64,000 bases of DNA from Candidatus Manganitrophus noduliformans (GCF_012184425.1 NZ_VTOW01000003.1:721559-785558), one strand, 5' to 3'; counted from the stretch's first letter, positions 44,258-54,769 are shown. The notes: generated from the letters alone by a model not told the origin. Numbers and translations: made by a program.

Positions 44258-44634
44258 ATCTTATCACCTGAACTCAAAACAAAAAGCTCTTAGATTGTCA
44301 ACGAAGACTAGCTACCGCCTTTTCGTCCCCGCATGGTCAAAAAACTCATGTGGCCTTTCCATGTAGATCCAACTGAAAAGTAAATTAGGCCTTAAAGGGG
44401 TAGACTTTATAAGATTAGGATAATAGTAGAGAGTGAAGGTTATCCTCGGTTCATAGTCATCATGCGTATTAGGACGGAATTACGAATGTGATAAAAACGT
44501 GATAGAACCAATCGGAACAGATGTAATCATCCGATTCAATAGAACGAATAGAATGCTGACAAGATTCTGATTTTAAAAGAAATGCGGGGAAAACAAACCA
44601 AAATCAAGCCGTTATGAAAAATGCCTCTTTTATA
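44258..44634. other. Gene-free right end of the island
   Basis: It holds two GTGATAA-like repeats with 11-bp spacing (44488-44505) and no credible gene. Confidence 0.5.
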
Positions 44635-44689
44635 CTGGCAGTCTTGGGGTCAGGGGTTCGATCCCCCTCAGCTCCACCAAAAATATCAA
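44635..44689 (+). repeat. att direct repeat, right copy (partial tRNA-Ala)
   Basis: Exact copy of 30712-30766: the tRNA-Ala sequence from anticodon loop to CCA plus nine following bases. The 5' half of the tRNA is absent here, so it is not a functional tRNA. Confidence 0.92.
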
Positions 44690-44716
44690 AGGGTTGGGAA
44701 ACCAGCCCTTTTTTTT
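44689..44716 (+). terminator. Terminator beside the right att copy
   Basis: AAGGGTTGG pairs with CCAGCCCTT around GAAA, followed by six T. It is likely the original terminator of the tRNA-Ala gene before insertion. Confidence 0.8.
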
Positions 44717-45192
44717 CGTCCAAACATTGGCCAAACATTGGCCAAATCTGAGGGGCAGAGCGGGACATTTTGTCCTGAAAAACCTTCATGAAGGCCGACC
44801 CGTCCTGGCGCGTTAAGTTCGGAATGAACTTCGAGTACTTCTGTAACATTCGAATCGTGCTGTGTCCTAACATCTTCGCCACCCACTCCGGATTCTCGCC
44901 CGATCCGAGCATCAGTGTCGCAAAGGTATGCCGTGTTTGATACAGGGTCCTCAATCGAATCCCCGCCTCTTCGAGGGTTGGATACCAGACCCGGTTCCGA
45001 AGGTTCGCGGTATCCAGAGCGCCCCCGATTGCGTTCGGAAATACATACTGACTTGCCCATAAAACGATCGCTCGCTGTTTTAGCATGACCTGTTGAACGG
45101 GTGGGAGCATGTCGACGTATCGTACCGGATCATTCATGATGGGGTTCGTCCCCTTTTTCAAGACACGAATGCCCTGGTCGAGCAAGTCCGGA

Positions 45193-45747
45193 TTACTTTA
45201 GATATACCTCGCTGAGGTGATCGAGGAGGAGATGAAACTCCTCATGTTTTCCTTTGCCGACCACCTCTTCCTCGATCCGGTCGAACGCGTTTAAGAGCGC
45301 CTTCTGCTTGCCGTCGCTTAAGAAACGATCCGCCATCGGAAACAGAATGTGATTTTCTTTTTCGATATGTTGGGTCAGATGTTGAATGTAGCTCCGGGCC
45401 GACGCGGCGAACGAAGCGGCCGCTTCCGGATCGTCGGCCTGATAACCGGCAACGGCCTTGGAAAGAGCTTCCACATACCGACGGCCCTGATCGTGCTCCT
45501 GCAACATGACCCCGACCGGTCCCCCCTCTCTCGGCATTCCGGCTTCTTCCAGCGCAGGAAAAAGAAACGTCTCTTCTTTTCCATGATGGCATCGGTCGGC
45601 AAAAATTCGGATAAACTCCAACATTCGGTCAAGATCGGTCGCATCCACCCGCTCTCCCGCCTCCAAACGCGCGGCGACCTTGTCCAGCACCCTCAGCAGG
45701 AGGAGGATCGCTTCGTGTTCCTTCTTCAGTTGATCGGTCGGCTTCAT
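45193..45747 (-). CDS. Hemerythrin domain-containing protein
   Basis: The 184-residue all-helical protein carries the iron ligands of a hemerythrin HHE domain: His in LKKEHEAILLLLRV, CHHGKEETFLFPALEE, LQEHDQGRRYVE and TQHIEKENHILFPMADRF. Such cytoplasmic proteins bind O2 or NO or handle iron. It follows the CopA ATPase gene by 19 bases on the same strand and has GGGAGG before its ATG. Its stop codon touches the truncated integrase, so the region just downstream has been rearranged. Confidence 0.88.
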   Translation of the reverse strand: MKPTDQLKKEHEAILLLLRVLDKVAARLEAGERVDATDLDRMLEFIRIFADRCHHGKEETFLFPALEEAGMPREGGPVGVMLQEHDQGRRYVEALSKAVAGYQADDPEAAASFAASARSYIQHLTQHIEKENHILFPMADRFLSDGKQKALLNAFDRIEEEVVGKGKHEEFHLLLDHLSEVYLK

Positions 45748-45766
45748 GATGACCTCCCTCTATTTT

Positions 45767-48076
45767 TCATAATCGCAGCCTTCTCAACCGCAGGGCGTTC
45801 ATGATGACCGAGACCGAACTGAAGGTCATCGCCGCGGCGGCGATCATCGGCGAGAGGAGAAGACCGAAAACGGGATAAAGCACCCCTGCGGCGATCGGAA
45901 CGCCGAGCGTGTTGTAGATAAAGGCGAAGAAGAGGTTCTGACGGATGTTCCGCATCGTCGCCCGGCTGAGTCGGCGGGCCCGGACGATGCCACGTAGATC
46001 CCCCTTGACCAGCGTCACGCCGGCGCTCTCCATCGCCACATCGGTGCCGGTCCCCATGGCGACCCCGACCTGGGCCTGGGCGAGGGCAGGGGCGTCGTTG
46101 ATGCCGTCTCCCGCCATCGCCACGGTCCGCGCTTCGGTTTGAAGTTGTTTGACCACTTCCGCTTTCTGCTCGGGCAATACTTCGGCTTGAACATGGTCGA
46201 TGTGGAGCTTGCCCGCCACCGCCTCGGCGGTCTTGCGGCTGTCGCCGGTGAGCATCACCACTCTGATCCCCTCGGCGTGGAGATTTTTGATCGCCTCCGG
46301 GGTGGTTTCCTTGATCGGATCGGCCACACCGATCAAACCGGCGGCTTTGCCGTCAACGCTCAAGAACATGACCGTCTGCCCCTCGGCGCGCTGACGGTCC
46401 GCCTGCTGCGGCAGATCGCCGGAATCGATCTCGAGGCTTTTTAACAGACTCTGATTTCCGAGCGCCACTCTGTGATTTTCTATTTCGCCGGTCACCCCTT
46501 TTCCCGTCACCGATTGGAAGTTGTCGGTTTTTTCCAGGGTCAGTCCTTTCTCTTCGGCGCCTCGGACAATCGCCTCGGCCAAGGGATGCTCGCTCCCCTT
46601 TTCCAATGTTGCGGCCAGTCTTAACGCCTCTTTCTCGTCGATCCCTTCGACTGGAATGACCGCAACCAGCCTCGGCTTCCCTTCGGTCAGGGTCCCGGTC
46701 TTATCGACCACCAGCGTATCCACCTTTTCCATGATCTCCAGCGCCTCGGCGTTTTTGATCAATACCCCCATCATGGCCCCTTTTCCGGTGCCAACCATGA
46801 TCGACATCGGCGTGGCCAGCCCCAGAGCGCAGGGGCAGGCGATGATCAGGACAGCGACGGCGTTGATCACGGCGTGGGCGAGCCGCGGCTCCGGCCCCCA
46901 GAATCCCCAGACAACCATTGTGATCACGGCGACCGTCACGACTGCCGGAACAAAATAACCGGAGACGGTATCGACCATTTTTTGGATCGGGGCGCGCGAG
47001 CGCTGCGCCTCGGCGACCATATGGACGATTTGAGACAAGAGGGTGTCGGCGCCGACCCGCTCCGCTTTCATCAAGAGGCTCCCGGTGCCGTTGACGGTGG
47101 CGCCGATCAGCCGCGTTCCCTCGGTTTTTTCGACCGGAATCGGTTCCCCGGTCACCATCGATTCATCGACGCTGCTTTTTCCCTCGATGACCGTTCCGTC
47201 AACCGGAATCTTCTCGCCGGGGCGGACCCGGAGGATCTCTCCCGGCATCACCTTTTCGAGCGGGATATCCTCTTCCGTCCCATCGGCGCGGACGATCCGC
47301 GCGGTCTTGGGTGCCAGCCCCAGCAACAGCTTGATGGCGGCGCTGGTTTGGCTGCGCGCCCGCAGTTCCAACACCTGCCCCAACAGCACCAAAGCGGTGA
47401 TCACGGCGGCCGCTTCGAAATAGGCCGGAACCACCCCCATCTCGTTGAAGACCGACTTCGGAAAGAGTCCGGGAAAGAGGACGGCGACCGCGCTGTAGAT
47501 CCATGCCACCGAGATCCCCAAACCGATCAAAGTGAACATGTTGAGATTTCGCGTGACGACTGATCTCCAGCCGCGGACGAGAAAGACCGATCCCCCCCAC
47601 CAGACGACGGGGGCGGAGAGCACCATTTCAACCCACTGCCGGAGTTTGGGATTGACGATCCCGGCTACACCTTCCGGCCGGAACTCGGCGGCCATCGCGC
47701 TGAGGAAGACCGGGACGGCCAGCGCCGCGCTGATCCAGAAGCGGCGGGTCATCTCGTCGAGTTCGGCGGTGTCCTCCTCGGCTGCCGCCGTCCGCGGCTC
47801 CAGCGCCATGCCGCACTTGGGACAACTCCCAGGACGATCCTGAACCACCTCCGGGTGCATCGGGCAGGTGTATTCGGTCTTTCCCTCTCTGGACCGATTT
47901 TCCGGTTGAGCCGTCTGTTGCGGGGCCTCTCCCCTATATTTTCCCGGCTCGGCTTTAAACTCTTCTAGACAGTGCACGCTGCAAAAGAAATAGGTTTGCC
48001 CCTCGTACTCGATGTTACCGGCCGCTTTTTTCTCCTCTATTTCCATTTCCATCCCGCAGACCGGATCGGTCGCCAT
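45767..48076 (-). CDS. copA: Copper-exporting P1B ATPase (CPC type) with YHS and metal-binding N-terminus
   Basis: A 769-residue heavy-metal pump. The N-terminus has a YHS domain ([12 protein letters not shown] to [11 protein letters not shown], residues 3-45) and a heavy-metal-binding segment [20 protein letters not shown] (about 70-90) instead of HMA repeats. The membrane metal site is [11 protein letters not shown], the phosphorylation site DKTGTLTEG and the hinge [14 protein letters not shown]. The CPC motif indicates Cu(I)-type export from the cytoplasm. GGGAGGG precedes ATG 48076. It is one of two P1B pumps in the cluster. Confidence 0.93.
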   Translation of the reverse strand: MATDPVCGMEMEIEEKKAAGNIEYEGQTYFFCSVHCLEEFKAEPGKYRGEAPQQTAQPENRSREGKTEYTCPMHPEVVQDRPGSCPKCGMALEPRTAAAEEDTAELDEMTRRFWISAALAVPVFLSAMAAEFRPEGVAGIVNPKLRQWVEMVLSAPVVWWGGSVFLVRGWRSVVTRNLNMFTLIGLGISVAWIYSAVAVLFPGLFPKSVFNEMGVVPAYFEAAAVITALVLLGQVLELRARSQTSAAIKLLLGLAPKTARIVRADGTEEDIPLEKVMPGEILRVRPGEKIPVDGTVIEGKSSVDESMVTGEPIPVEKTEGTRLIGATVNGTGSLLMKAERVGADTLLSQIVHMVAEAQRSRAPIQKMVDTVSGYFVPAVVTVAVITMVVWGFWGPEPRLAHAVINAVAVLIIACPCALGLATPMSIMVGTGKGAMMGVLIKNAEALEIMEKVDTLVVDKTGTLTEGKPRLVAVIPVEGIDEKEALRLAATLEKGSEHPLAEAIVRGAEEKGLTLEKTDNFQSVTGKGVTGEIENHRVALGNQSLLKSLEIDSGDLPQQADRQRAEGQTVMFLSVDGKAAGLIGVADPIKETTPEAIKNLHAEGIRVVMLTGDSRKTAEAVAGKLHIDHVQAEVLPEQKAEVVKQLQTEARTVAMAGDGINDAPALAQAQVGVAMGTGTDVAMESAGVTLVKGDLRGIVRARRLSRATMRNIRQNLFFAFIYNTLGVPIAAGVLYPVFGLLLSPMIAAAAMTFSSVSVIMNALRLRRLRL

Positions 48077-48202
48077 GATTTCCCTCCCTTTCTATATTTT
48101 TCAAGTTTCCCCCGATCGCCGATACGATACAATCCCTCAAAAGGGGTATTTTACCGAACCGAACGCGGGAGAAATAAACGACTCAAGGAAACCTATTTTG
48201 AC

Positions 48203-48714
48203 CTAAGCGGTGTGTCGCGCTTCCCCGGGAGCGTTGGATTCCGGGAGAAGCTCGATCTTTCGCAGGGCGTCCACAAACGTCTGATCACTGATCGCCGAGA
48301 GGTGGCTTTTAAACCGGACAATACCGGAGGAGTCCAAAATCAACAGATTGTAAAGCGGACAGGCCCCGGAGGGTGCGGCAGTCCGAGCCTCTTTCCCACC
48401 CAGTCGCCCGGGTCCAAAAGGAGTGGAAAGGTCATTCGATGCGTTCGGAGAATCCGCTCCGGCGTCGCGCGATCGTCTGCAAGCGTGGAGAGGGCGAAGA
48501 TCTCGATCCGGTCCCGATGCTTCTCATAGGTCCGCTGGAGCAGCGAGATCCGCTCCTCGCAGCTGCTGCAAAGGTTGGTGAGCCAGAGGACCGCTCCCTT
48601 CGTCGGGAAATTCTCCAAGAGGGTAAATGATCGGCCGGCGAGATCGCTCAGCATAAAATCGGGAACCCGGTCGCCGATCTCCGCTCCCTTTTTTGAGGGG
48701 AACGGAAGAGCCAT
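48203..48714 (-). pseudogene. Thioredoxin-fold/AhpC-TSA-like protein, frameshifted
   Basis: The first frame (from ATG 48714) encodes a redoxin domain with LWLTNLCSSCEERI as active site and stops at 48340. In the next frame the protein clearly goes on: ACPLYNLLILDSSGIVRFKS to a natural TAG at 48203-48205. A one-base change in the run of four C at 48364-48367 would join the two parts into about 170 residues. It may be a real mutation or a sequencing error. As part of the copper cluster it may have acted in periplasmic thiol or copper handling, though no signal peptide is visible. Confidence 0.75.
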
Positions 48715-48806
48715 CGCGCGCGGATGAAAACCTTCCAGAAAAGCGATTTTATGAGAGCACGTAGGTTTTGCACAGATCTCCTTCTCTAGTCTCCGAGCAG
48801 GTCCTT

Positions 48807-49544
48807 TCAGAACCAGAAGCGGACGCCGGTGACGAATGTCAGGTCACCGACATCTTCCCCTTTACGCCGCGCGAAATCGGCGGTGCGACCGGCTTTACGC
48901 TCCCAGGAGACGCCGATGTATGGGGCGGCCTCCCGGACAATCTCATAACGGACCCGCAAGCCGAGCTCGACCTCGCTCAAGCCGGAACCGATATCGAGCT
49001 CTTTGACCTCTTGGGCGGCGAAATTCAGCTCCACGGACGGCCGGACGATCAGCCGCTGGGTCAGGAGCAGCTCGTACTCCGCCTCAATGCGAGCCGACGC
49101 ATCCCCCTTATTGCTCACAAACACCGCCGCGTCGATCTCGAAGAAGTAGGGGGCAAGCCCTTCAATCCCAAAAATGGCGTAGCCGCGCGAAGGATCGGGC
49201 TTTACATCGTAACGACCCCCGATCTGAAGGTCCCAAAGCGCCGCAATGGCCCGGCTGTATAAAAGCTGAACCTCGGCGTTTTTCGTCTCTTTATCGATTG
49301 TGTGATCGCCTTGGGTCTTCAGCCAGACTTTGTTGTAGTCTCCACCGATCCAGCCCTGCGCCTCCCAACTCAGAGTGTCTTCACTTCCAATCCGGTATTC
49401 GAATTGCTCGATCTCTAAAAATGTATAGAGCCGAGAGTCTTCCTCCGCGGCCATTTCCGGACTGTCTGCAAGAGCGGCCGGAGCGAAAGCGACAAGAGCG
49501 ATAAGGCAGACGCCGGCGATCATCGACCCGTTCATGAATGTCAT
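48807..49544 (-). CDS. copB: Copper resistance protein B, outer membrane
   Basis: A CopB/PcoB-type outer-membrane protein of 245 residues with signal peptide ending LADS and beta-barrel features closing in TFVTGVRFWF. Diagnostic family sequences are present: EIEQFEYRIGSEDTLSWEAQ, GWIGGDYNKVWLKTQGD and PYFFEIDAAVFVSNKGD. CopB works with the multicopper oxidase CopA in periplasmic copper tolerance. The long Met-rich N-terminal tail of many CopB proteins is missing. The start ATG overlaps the end of the oxidase gene. Confidence 0.93.
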   Translation of the reverse strand: MTFMNGSMIAGVCLIALVAFAPAALADSPEMAAEEDSRLYTFLEIEQFEYRIGSEDTLSWEAQGWIGGDYNKVWLKTQGDHTIDKETKNAEVQLLYSRAIAALWDLQIGGRYDVKPDPSRGYAIFGIEGLAPYFFEIDAAVFVSNKGDASARIEAEYELLLTQRLIVRPSVELNFAAQEVKELDIGSGLSEVELGLRVRYEIVREAAPYIGVSWERKAGRTADFARRKGEDVGDLTFVTGVRFWF

Positions 49545-51304
49545 GGGTGGGCCTTCTCCCCGTCATCGGATACCATCACATCCAACATCATTCCCGAAGC
49601 CATATGGTAGGCGAGATGACAGTGGAAGGGCCACGCTCCCGGCGCATCCGCCGTCATGATAAAGGAGAGCCGCTCCCCCGGCTTCACATTGATCGTGAAC
49701 TTCCGGGGATTGTACTCCCCGTTTCCGTTGTCGAGCTCCATCCACATCCCGTGCAGGTGAATCGGATGCTCCATCATCGTGTCGTTCACGAAGATGACGC
49801 GCAGCCGCTCCCCATGCCGAAGCCGGATCGGGTCGGCCTCCGAGTGCTTCTTCCCGTTGAATCCCCAGATGTATCGGTCCATGTTGCCGGTGAGGTGAAG
49901 CTCGATCTCCCGTTCGGGCGGGCGGCGATCGTAGCCCGGCTCCAAAGCGCGCAGATCGGCATAGGTCAAGGCCCGCGTCCCTGTATTCTCAAGCCCGGCG
50001 CCGGGCTCCCGAAGGCGACTCCTCGGCGCCATTGCGACCATCGAATTTCCCCGTCCGTGGGTGTCAGGGCCGTGCATCACGGGCGGTTCCTCGGAAGACA
50101 TTCGAGTGGCCGCTCCATTTTCTAGGCCATCAGAGATGCTATCTCCATGGCCCATTGCGTCGTGCTCCATTCCCGGCATTGGGTCTTCCGCCGCAGGCGC
50201 CTTCCCACCCGGCTTCATTTCGTGCGCCCCCTCTGACATTCCCATATCGGCCATCGTGCGGATCGGCCGAGGCCGCGTTTCCGGAAGAGGAGCCGACATC
50301 CCAGGACGTGGCGCGAGCGTCCCTCTCGCATAGCCGCTGCGGTCCATCGCCTCGGCGAAGAGGGTATAGGCCCGATCCTCCTGCGGCGTAACGATCACGT
50401 CATAAGTTTCCGAGACGGCGATCCGGAACTCGTCGACCGTCACCGGCTGGATGTTCTGCCCATCGGCCTGCACCACTTCCATCTTGAGGCCCGGGATCCG
50501 GAGGTCGAAGTAGGTCATCGAGGCCGCGTTGATGAATCGCAGCCGTACCCGCTCTCCCGGTTTGAAGAGGGCGGTCCAGTTCGCTTTGGAGGGCTGACCG
50601 TTGATGAGGAAGGTGTAGGTGTAGCCGGTGACATCGGCGATGTCGGTCGGGTCCATCCGCATCCGGCCCCAGGCAAGGCGGTCGGAGAGTGTCGCTCCCC
50701 AGCCGTTCCGACGGGCATCCCGGAAAAAATCGAAAAACGTTCGCTTGTGGAAGTTGTAGTAGCCGCTCTGCTTCTTGAGCTTGGCCAGGACCCACTCCGG
50801 ATTCTCATCGGTCCAATCGGAGAGCATGACGACATACTCCCGGTCGTATTGGAACGGCTCCGGCTTCGCCGGGTCGATGATCAGGGGGCTGTAGATCCCG
50901 GACTGCTCCTGCAGGCCGGAGTGGCTGTGATACCAGTAGGTCCCGCTCTGCTTGACGGTGAAGCGGTAGGTGAACGTCTCGCCCGGAGCGATATTCTCGA
51001 AGCTGATGCCGGGAACGCCGTCCATCGTGTTCGGTACGATTACGCCGTGCCAGTGGATCGAGGTCGGCTCCCGGAGACGGTTGGTAACCTGAAGCGTCAC
51101 CTCCTCCCCTTCTCGCCATCGGAGCGCGGGACCGGGAACCGCGCCATTGATCGTCATCGCCGTCCGCTCCCGGCCGGTGATATTGACCGGCGTTTCATCG
51201 ATGACCAAGCGGTACTCCCCGGCCAGCGCCGTCGCCGAGGCGAATAAGAGCGCGATGAATGCAAGAAGTCCTCTTTTAATTGGCGCCCCTTTCTTTTTCC
51301 TCAT
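49541..51304 (-). CDS. Multicopper oxidase, CopA/PcoA type
   Basis: The 587-residue periplasmic oxidase has a signal peptide ([20 protein letters not shown]) and the four copper-binding motifs: [16 protein letters not shown] and [14 protein letters not shown] Met- and His-rich segment (about residues 345-420, for instance [14 protein letters not shown]) between domains is typical of copper-resistance oxidases. It oxidises Cu(I) and perhaps other metals in the periplasm. It overlaps both neighbours by four bases (ATPase upstream, copB downstream). Multicopper oxidases can also oxidise Mn(II), but nothing in the sequence shows that here. Confidence 0.92.
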   Translation of the reverse strand: MRKKKGAPIKRGLLAFIALLFASATALAGEYRLVIDETPVNITGRERTAMTINGAVPGPALRWREGEEVTLQVTNRLREPTSIHWHGVIVPNTMDGVPGISFENIAPGETFTYRFTVKQSGTYWYHSHSGLQEQSGIYSPLIIDPAKPEPFQYDREYVVMLSDWTDENPEWVLAKLKKQSGYYNFHKRTFFDFFRDARRNGWGATLSDRLAWGRMRMDPTDIADVTGYTYTFLINGQPSKANWTALFKPGERVRLRFINAASMTYFDLRIPGLKMEVVQADGQNIQPVTVDEFRIAVSETYDVIVTPQEDRAYTLFAEAMDRSGYARGTLAPRPGMSAPLPETRPRPIRTMADMGMSEGAHEMKPGGKAPAAEDPMPGMEHDAMGHGDSISDGLENGAATRMSSEEPPVMHGPDTHGRGNSMVAMAPRSRLREPGAGLENTGTRALTYADLRALEPGYDRRPPEREIELHLTGNMDRYIWGFNGKKHSEADPIRLRHGERLRVIFVNDTMMEHPIHLHGMWMELDNGNGEYNPRKFTINVKPGERLSFIMTADAPGAWPFHCHLAYHMASGMMLDVMVSDDGEKAHP

Positions 51305-53688
51305 GCCGCTCGGCGCATCTGATGCGTTTTCTCGTGGCTCTTTTCTTCAGTCGATACGGCGGACGATTTTCGAATCCCCGCAAGGCGCGTCCACCTCAGC
51401 AACATGGCGTTCATCGCCACCAGGACCGTGCTTCCGGACATCGAGAGCGCCGCCGCCTCCGGGCTGATCGTAATCGGATAGAATACTCCCGCCGCCAGCG
51501 GAAAGGCAATCACGTTGTAAGCAACCGCCCAAAAGAGGTTCTGCCGCATCTTCCGCAGCGTCGCGCGGGAAAGCTCGATCGCGCCGACCACATCATACGG
51601 ATCGCTCTTCATCAACACCACATCGGCGCTCTCCATCGCCACATCGGTCCCGGCGCCGATCGCGAATCCGACATCGGCTTGCGTGAGCGCCGGAGCATCG
51701 TTGACCCCGTCCCCCACCATCCCCACCTTCTTCCCCTGCGACTGAAGCTCCTTGATCTTCTCCGCCTTCTGCCCCGGCAAGACGTCGGCCAGGACGATCT
51801 CGATCCCCAGCTCCGCGGCGATCCTCTCGGCCGTCGCGCGGTTATCGCCGGTCAGCATGGCGACATGAACTCCCCGATCTCTCAATTTCTTCACCGCCTC
51901 GGCGGCGGTGGGACGGGAGGCGTCCGCGATCGCGATCAGACCGATCAGTTTTCGATCCTGAGCGACATGGGTCACCGTTCTCCCGGATCCTTGAAACTGG
52001 TTTGACGCCGCATCAAGGCCGCTCATGTCGATCCCTTCTTCCTCCATCAACCGCCGATTCCCGAGAAGCACCGACCGGCCGGAGACCTCGGCCCGCGCTC
52101 CTTTTCCCTCGATGGCGGTAAACCCTTTTGCCGGCTTCCGCTGGAGCCCTTCCGCTCGACGGAGAATCGCCTGGGCCAGCGGGTGTTCCGATCCCTCTTC
52201 GACCGCCGCCGCCAAGGAGAGAACTTCGTCTGCGCCTCTTCCGGCGCCGGTCGCCACCTCCACCACCTCCGGTTGTCCCATCGTCAAGGTCCCGGTCTTA
52301 TCGAAAACAACGACATCCAGCTTGGTCGCCTCCTCTAACGCCGCGGCGTTCTTGAAGAGAATCCCGTTCATCGCGCCGAGCCCGGTTCCGACCATCACCG
52401 CCATCGGGGTGGCCAATCCCAACGCGTCGGGGCAGGCAATGACGAAGACCGTGATCGTGAGGGTCATTGCAAAGAGAAGGGGGCGGTCCGCCCATCCGTA
52501 CCAAAACGCAAAGGTGATCAGACCGATTCCAATCGCGGAAACGACGAGCCACTGGGCGGCGCGATCGGCGAGAAGCTGCGCCGGAGCCTTCGAGTTCTGC
52601 GCCTCCTGGACCAGCTTCACGATCTGGGCGAGCGCGGTGTCGGCTCCGACCTTGGTGGCGCGATAGCGGAAGGTTCCACTCTTATTGATCGTGGCCCCGA
52701 TCACCGTGTCGCCCGGCGCCTTACTCACCGGCATCGATTCGCCGGTGAGCATCGATTCGTCGACGAGTGACGCCCCCTCGACGACTTCGCCGTCCACCGG
52801 GATCTTGTTCCCAGGACGGATCACGATCAAATCACCAACCTCCACCTCCGCCGTCGGAATCTCCACCTCGCGGTCGTTCCTGAGGACGGTGGTCATCGGT
52901 GGGGCGAGGTCCATCAGCGCCCGGATCGCGCTGGACGCCCCGGCGCGGGCCCGCATCTCCAGCCAGTGACCGAGCAGGATAAAAACCAGCAGAACGGAGG
53001 CCGCCTCGTAGAACTGCTCTCCTTGGAAGAAGAAGGTCGCGCCAACGCTGAAGAGGTAGCCGGTTCCGACGCTCAGCACGACGAGGACCGCCATGTTCAG
53101 CGCGCCGTTTCGAATCGCCCGGACGGCGGCGATCACGAAAGGCCAGCCAGGATAGAGGATCGCGGCGCTGGCCAAGAGAAAAAGCCAGACGTTGAGACTC
53201 AAACCAAAAGGGGGAGTCAGCCGGATGAAATCGATTCCCATTGGCGTATAGAGAAAAATCGGAACCGAAAAGAGCAAGGCGATCCAAAAGCGGTTGCGCA
53301 TGTCGCGCGCCATCTCCGCTAAATCCATCCCGGGGCCATGCCCCATCTCGTGCGCCATCTCCGCCATCGCGGGAGCGGCTTTTGGAGCTGTCGAATTGGC
53401 GGTATGCTCCCGATGTCTCTCCATCGGGGCCGGCATCGCCGCCGGATCTTCCGGCACGCAGATGTGCTTGGGAACCATCTCGCCGTGACAATGATGGCCG
53501 CACTCCTCCACCCGCTTCTTGATCGTTTTGAGATCGATCACCGCCTCGTCATACATCACCGTGGCGGTATCCGAGACCGGATTGACCTCCACCCGCTTCA
53601 CCCCCGGCAGACGCATCAACTGCTTTTCCACGCCGCGGGCGCTCAGCGGCGAGAGGATCTCCCCGACCTCGATAATGCTCGTCTTCAT
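51301..53688 (-). CDS. P1B-type heavy-metal ATPase with CPD motif
   Basis: A 795-residue pump with an HMA-like N-terminal domain that lacks the CxxC metal site, a His/Met-rich linker ([23 protein letters not shown]; about residues 70-140), and the usual ATPase core. Phosphorylation site is DKTGTLTMG and hinge [14 protein letters not shown]. The membrane site reads [15 protein letters not shown] instead of CPC or CPH. The His-rich N-terminus suggests a CopB-like Cu or other metal exporter. I start at ATG 53688 ([10 protein letters not shown]). It heads the operon ATPase-oxidase-copB with ATGA overlaps. Confidence 0.9.
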   Translation of the reverse strand: MKTSIIEVGEILSPLSARGVEKQLMRLPGVKRVEVNPVSDTATVMYDEAVIDLKTIKKRVEECGHHCHGEMVPKHICVPEDPAAMPAPMERHREHTANSTAPKAAPAMAEMAHEMGHGPGMDLAEMARDMRNRFWIALLFSVPIFLYTPMGIDFIRLTPPFGLSLNVWLFLLASAAILYPGWPFVIAAVRAIRNGALNMAVLVVLSVGTGYLFSVGATFFFQGEQFYEAASVLLVFILLGHWLEMRARAGASSAIRALMDLAPPMTTVLRNDREVEIPTAEVEVGDLIVIRPGNKIPVDGEVVEGASLVDESMLTGESMPVSKAPGDTVIGATINKSGTFRYRATKVGADTALAQIVKLVQEAQNSKAPAQLLADRAAQWLVVSAIGIGLITFAFWYGWADRPLLFAMTLTITVFVIACPDALGLATPMAVMVGTGLGAMNGILFKNAAALEEATKLDVVVFDKTGTLTMGQPEVVEVATGAGRGADEVLSLAAAVEEGSEHPLAQAILRRAEGLQRKPAKGFTAIEGKGARAEVSGRSVLLGNRRLMEEEGIDMSGLDAASNQFQGSGRTVTHVAQDRKLIGLIAIADASRPTAAEAVKKLRDRGVHVAMLTGDNRATAERIAAELGIEIVLADVLPGQKAEKIKELQSQGKKVGMVGDGVNDAPALTQADVGFAIGAGTDVAMESADVVLMKSDPYDVVGAIELSRATLRKMRQNLFWAVAYNVIAFPLAAGVFYPITISPEAAALSMSGSTVLVAMNAMLLRWTRLAGIRKSSAVSTEEKSHEKTHQMRRAA

Positions 53689-53707
53689 CGATGCCCTTTC
53701 GAAAGCG

Positions 53708-54769
53708 CTAGGCCGCCTCCGCCTTCTCCTTTTCAATTTGAAGAAATTCTTTCACCACTCCCAGCGCCCTGTCGGTTTTCTCGATCGACTTCATCGCATC
53801 TTTCTCGATCCCGGCCAGCGCCCGGATCGCATCAATCGTCTCGGGAATGACGATCGCCTGATTGTCGACCTGATAGGTATAGTAAACTTCATTCCTCTCG
53901 ACGGTAAGAACGTCTTCCCAGAGGCCCACCTCATAGAGGTCGGCCCGTGAGCGCCCCAGATCCGACATCAGCTCCTTCGTGCTGTTGATCGCTGTTACCC
54001 CTTCTTCCATCCGAACAAACGCAATCCGAGGCGCCGCGCGAAACGCGGCGAGGACCTCCTCCTTTGTGGAAGATCGGGTCAGCTCGACCCACCAGGTATG
54101 GAGATGGCTGATGTTTTCCGGGGCCTTCACGGCGATGGTGACGACATCCAGATCGGGGTCGACGGTCCGCGCGTCGGGTCCTTGATGGCTGGGGATCACC
54201 TTCTCCGGAACGACCGTGTTCAGGATGCCGTCGAGGTGCGACTCCCATGGATCGGAGGCCCGGCGGATCAGGGTCCCCCGTGCGCGCTTCAACAGCCCCG
54301 CCTTCTTCAGCGCCGTGAGCGTGCGGACGATGGAGGTGGTGTTGCAGGAGACGATCCGGGTCATGCTTCGGCCGAGCGCTGTTTCGTAGTTCGCCTGCGC
54401 CACGAACGAATGGCCGGTCAGCGCGTGTGCCTCGCCTCCTTGGAAGATCGCTTTGATCCCAGCCTTTTCGTAACGCGCTTTGTTTCCGGCGGCGATCTTC
54501 TTGGGGGTGCAATCGACCGCCACGTCGACCCGGGACAGAAGTTCGTCCACCGTCCCCGCGACCGGAATCCCAGCGGATCGCATCTCCGTCGCTTTCTCCG
54601 GCGCCGCCGCGAAGACGGGAATCCCCAAGATCGCCGCAGTTTTAATCCGGTAGTCGGTCACGATGTCGGCCACGCCGACCAATTCCAAATCGTCTTGTTT
54701 TCGAACCGCGTCGACCACCCGCTTTCCGATCACGCCATAACCATTCACGGCCACTTTTACTCTGCTCAT
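53708..54769 (-). CDS. Type II (archaeal-type) glyceraldehyde-3-phosphate dehydrogenase
   Basis: The 353-residue dehydrogenase starts [20 protein letters not shown] and has the catalytic Cys in [14 protein letters not shown], the archaeal type II GAPDH pattern, with a helical C-terminal extension of about 20 residues. It should interconvert glyceraldehyde-3-phosphate and 1,3-bisphosphoglycerate. Location inside a metal-resistance cluster is odd; it is 19 bases upstream of the ATPase gene on the same strand. AAAGGAG precedes ATG 54769. Whether it is the main GAPDH of the cell is unknown. Confidence 0.88.
   Translation of the reverse strand: MSRVKVAVNGYGVIGKRVVDAVRKQDDLELVGVADIVTDYRIKTAAILGIPVFAAAPEKATEMRSAGIPVAGTVDELLSRVDVAVDCTPKKIAAGNKARYEKAGIKAIFQGGEAHALTGHSFVAQANYETALGRSMTRIVSCNTTSIVRTLTALKKAGLLKRARGTLIRRASDPWESHLDGILNTVVPEKVIPSHQGPDARTVDPDLDVVTIAVKAPENISHLHTWWVELTRSSTKEEVLAAFRAAPRIAFVRMEEGVTAINSTKELMSDLGRSRADLYEVGLWEDVLTVERNEVYYTYQVDNQAIVIPETIDAIRALAGIEKDAMKSIEKTDRALGVVKEFLQIEKEKAEAA

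Larger units (their letters stand above)
30712..44689. mobile_element. tRNA-Ala genomic island carrying a porin-cytochrome electron-transfer module
   Basis: The 13.9-kb segment is bounded by exact 55-bp copies of the tRNA-Ala 3' half. It holds two c-di-GMP signalling proteins, a minus-strand operon for an MtrAB/PioAB-like complex with accessory cytochromes and cupredoxin, a second cupredoxin with an unknown membrane protein, a globin, a globin-like remnant and a broken exchanger. GTGATAA repeats spaced 11 bp occur inside both ends and may be recombinase arm sites. A tyrosine recombinase remnant lies just outside the right copy. No complete integrase or transfer gene is inside, so it is probably no longer self-mobile. 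Confidence 0.8.
44604..45197 (-). pseudogene. Truncated tyrosine recombinase/integrase
   Basis: The frame encodes the C-terminal catalytic part of a phage-type integrase: RTLYQTRHTFATLMLGSGEN (R-H-x-x motif), VAKMLGHSTIRMLQKYSKFI (H and the catalytic Tyr). Full-length relatives have about 350-400 residues, and the N-terminal half is missing: an in-frame TAA lies four codons before the first conserved residue, at the hemerythrin gene end. The last 28 or so codons (GGAEGDRTPDPKTASI) are the tRNA-Ala repeat read in reverse, as is common for integrases ending in their own att site. Confidence 0.85.

Noticed and set aside
44635..44680. Second tRNA-Ala gene
   Set aside because: Only the part from the anticodon loop to CCA is present; the acceptor 5' strand, D arm and half the anticodon stem are missing. 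It is the right copy of the integration repeat.
49541..51304. Dedicated manganese oxidase
   Set aside because: The multicopper oxidase has the Met/His-rich insert and copB/ATPase neighbours of copper-resistance oxidases; nothing in the sequence points to manganese.
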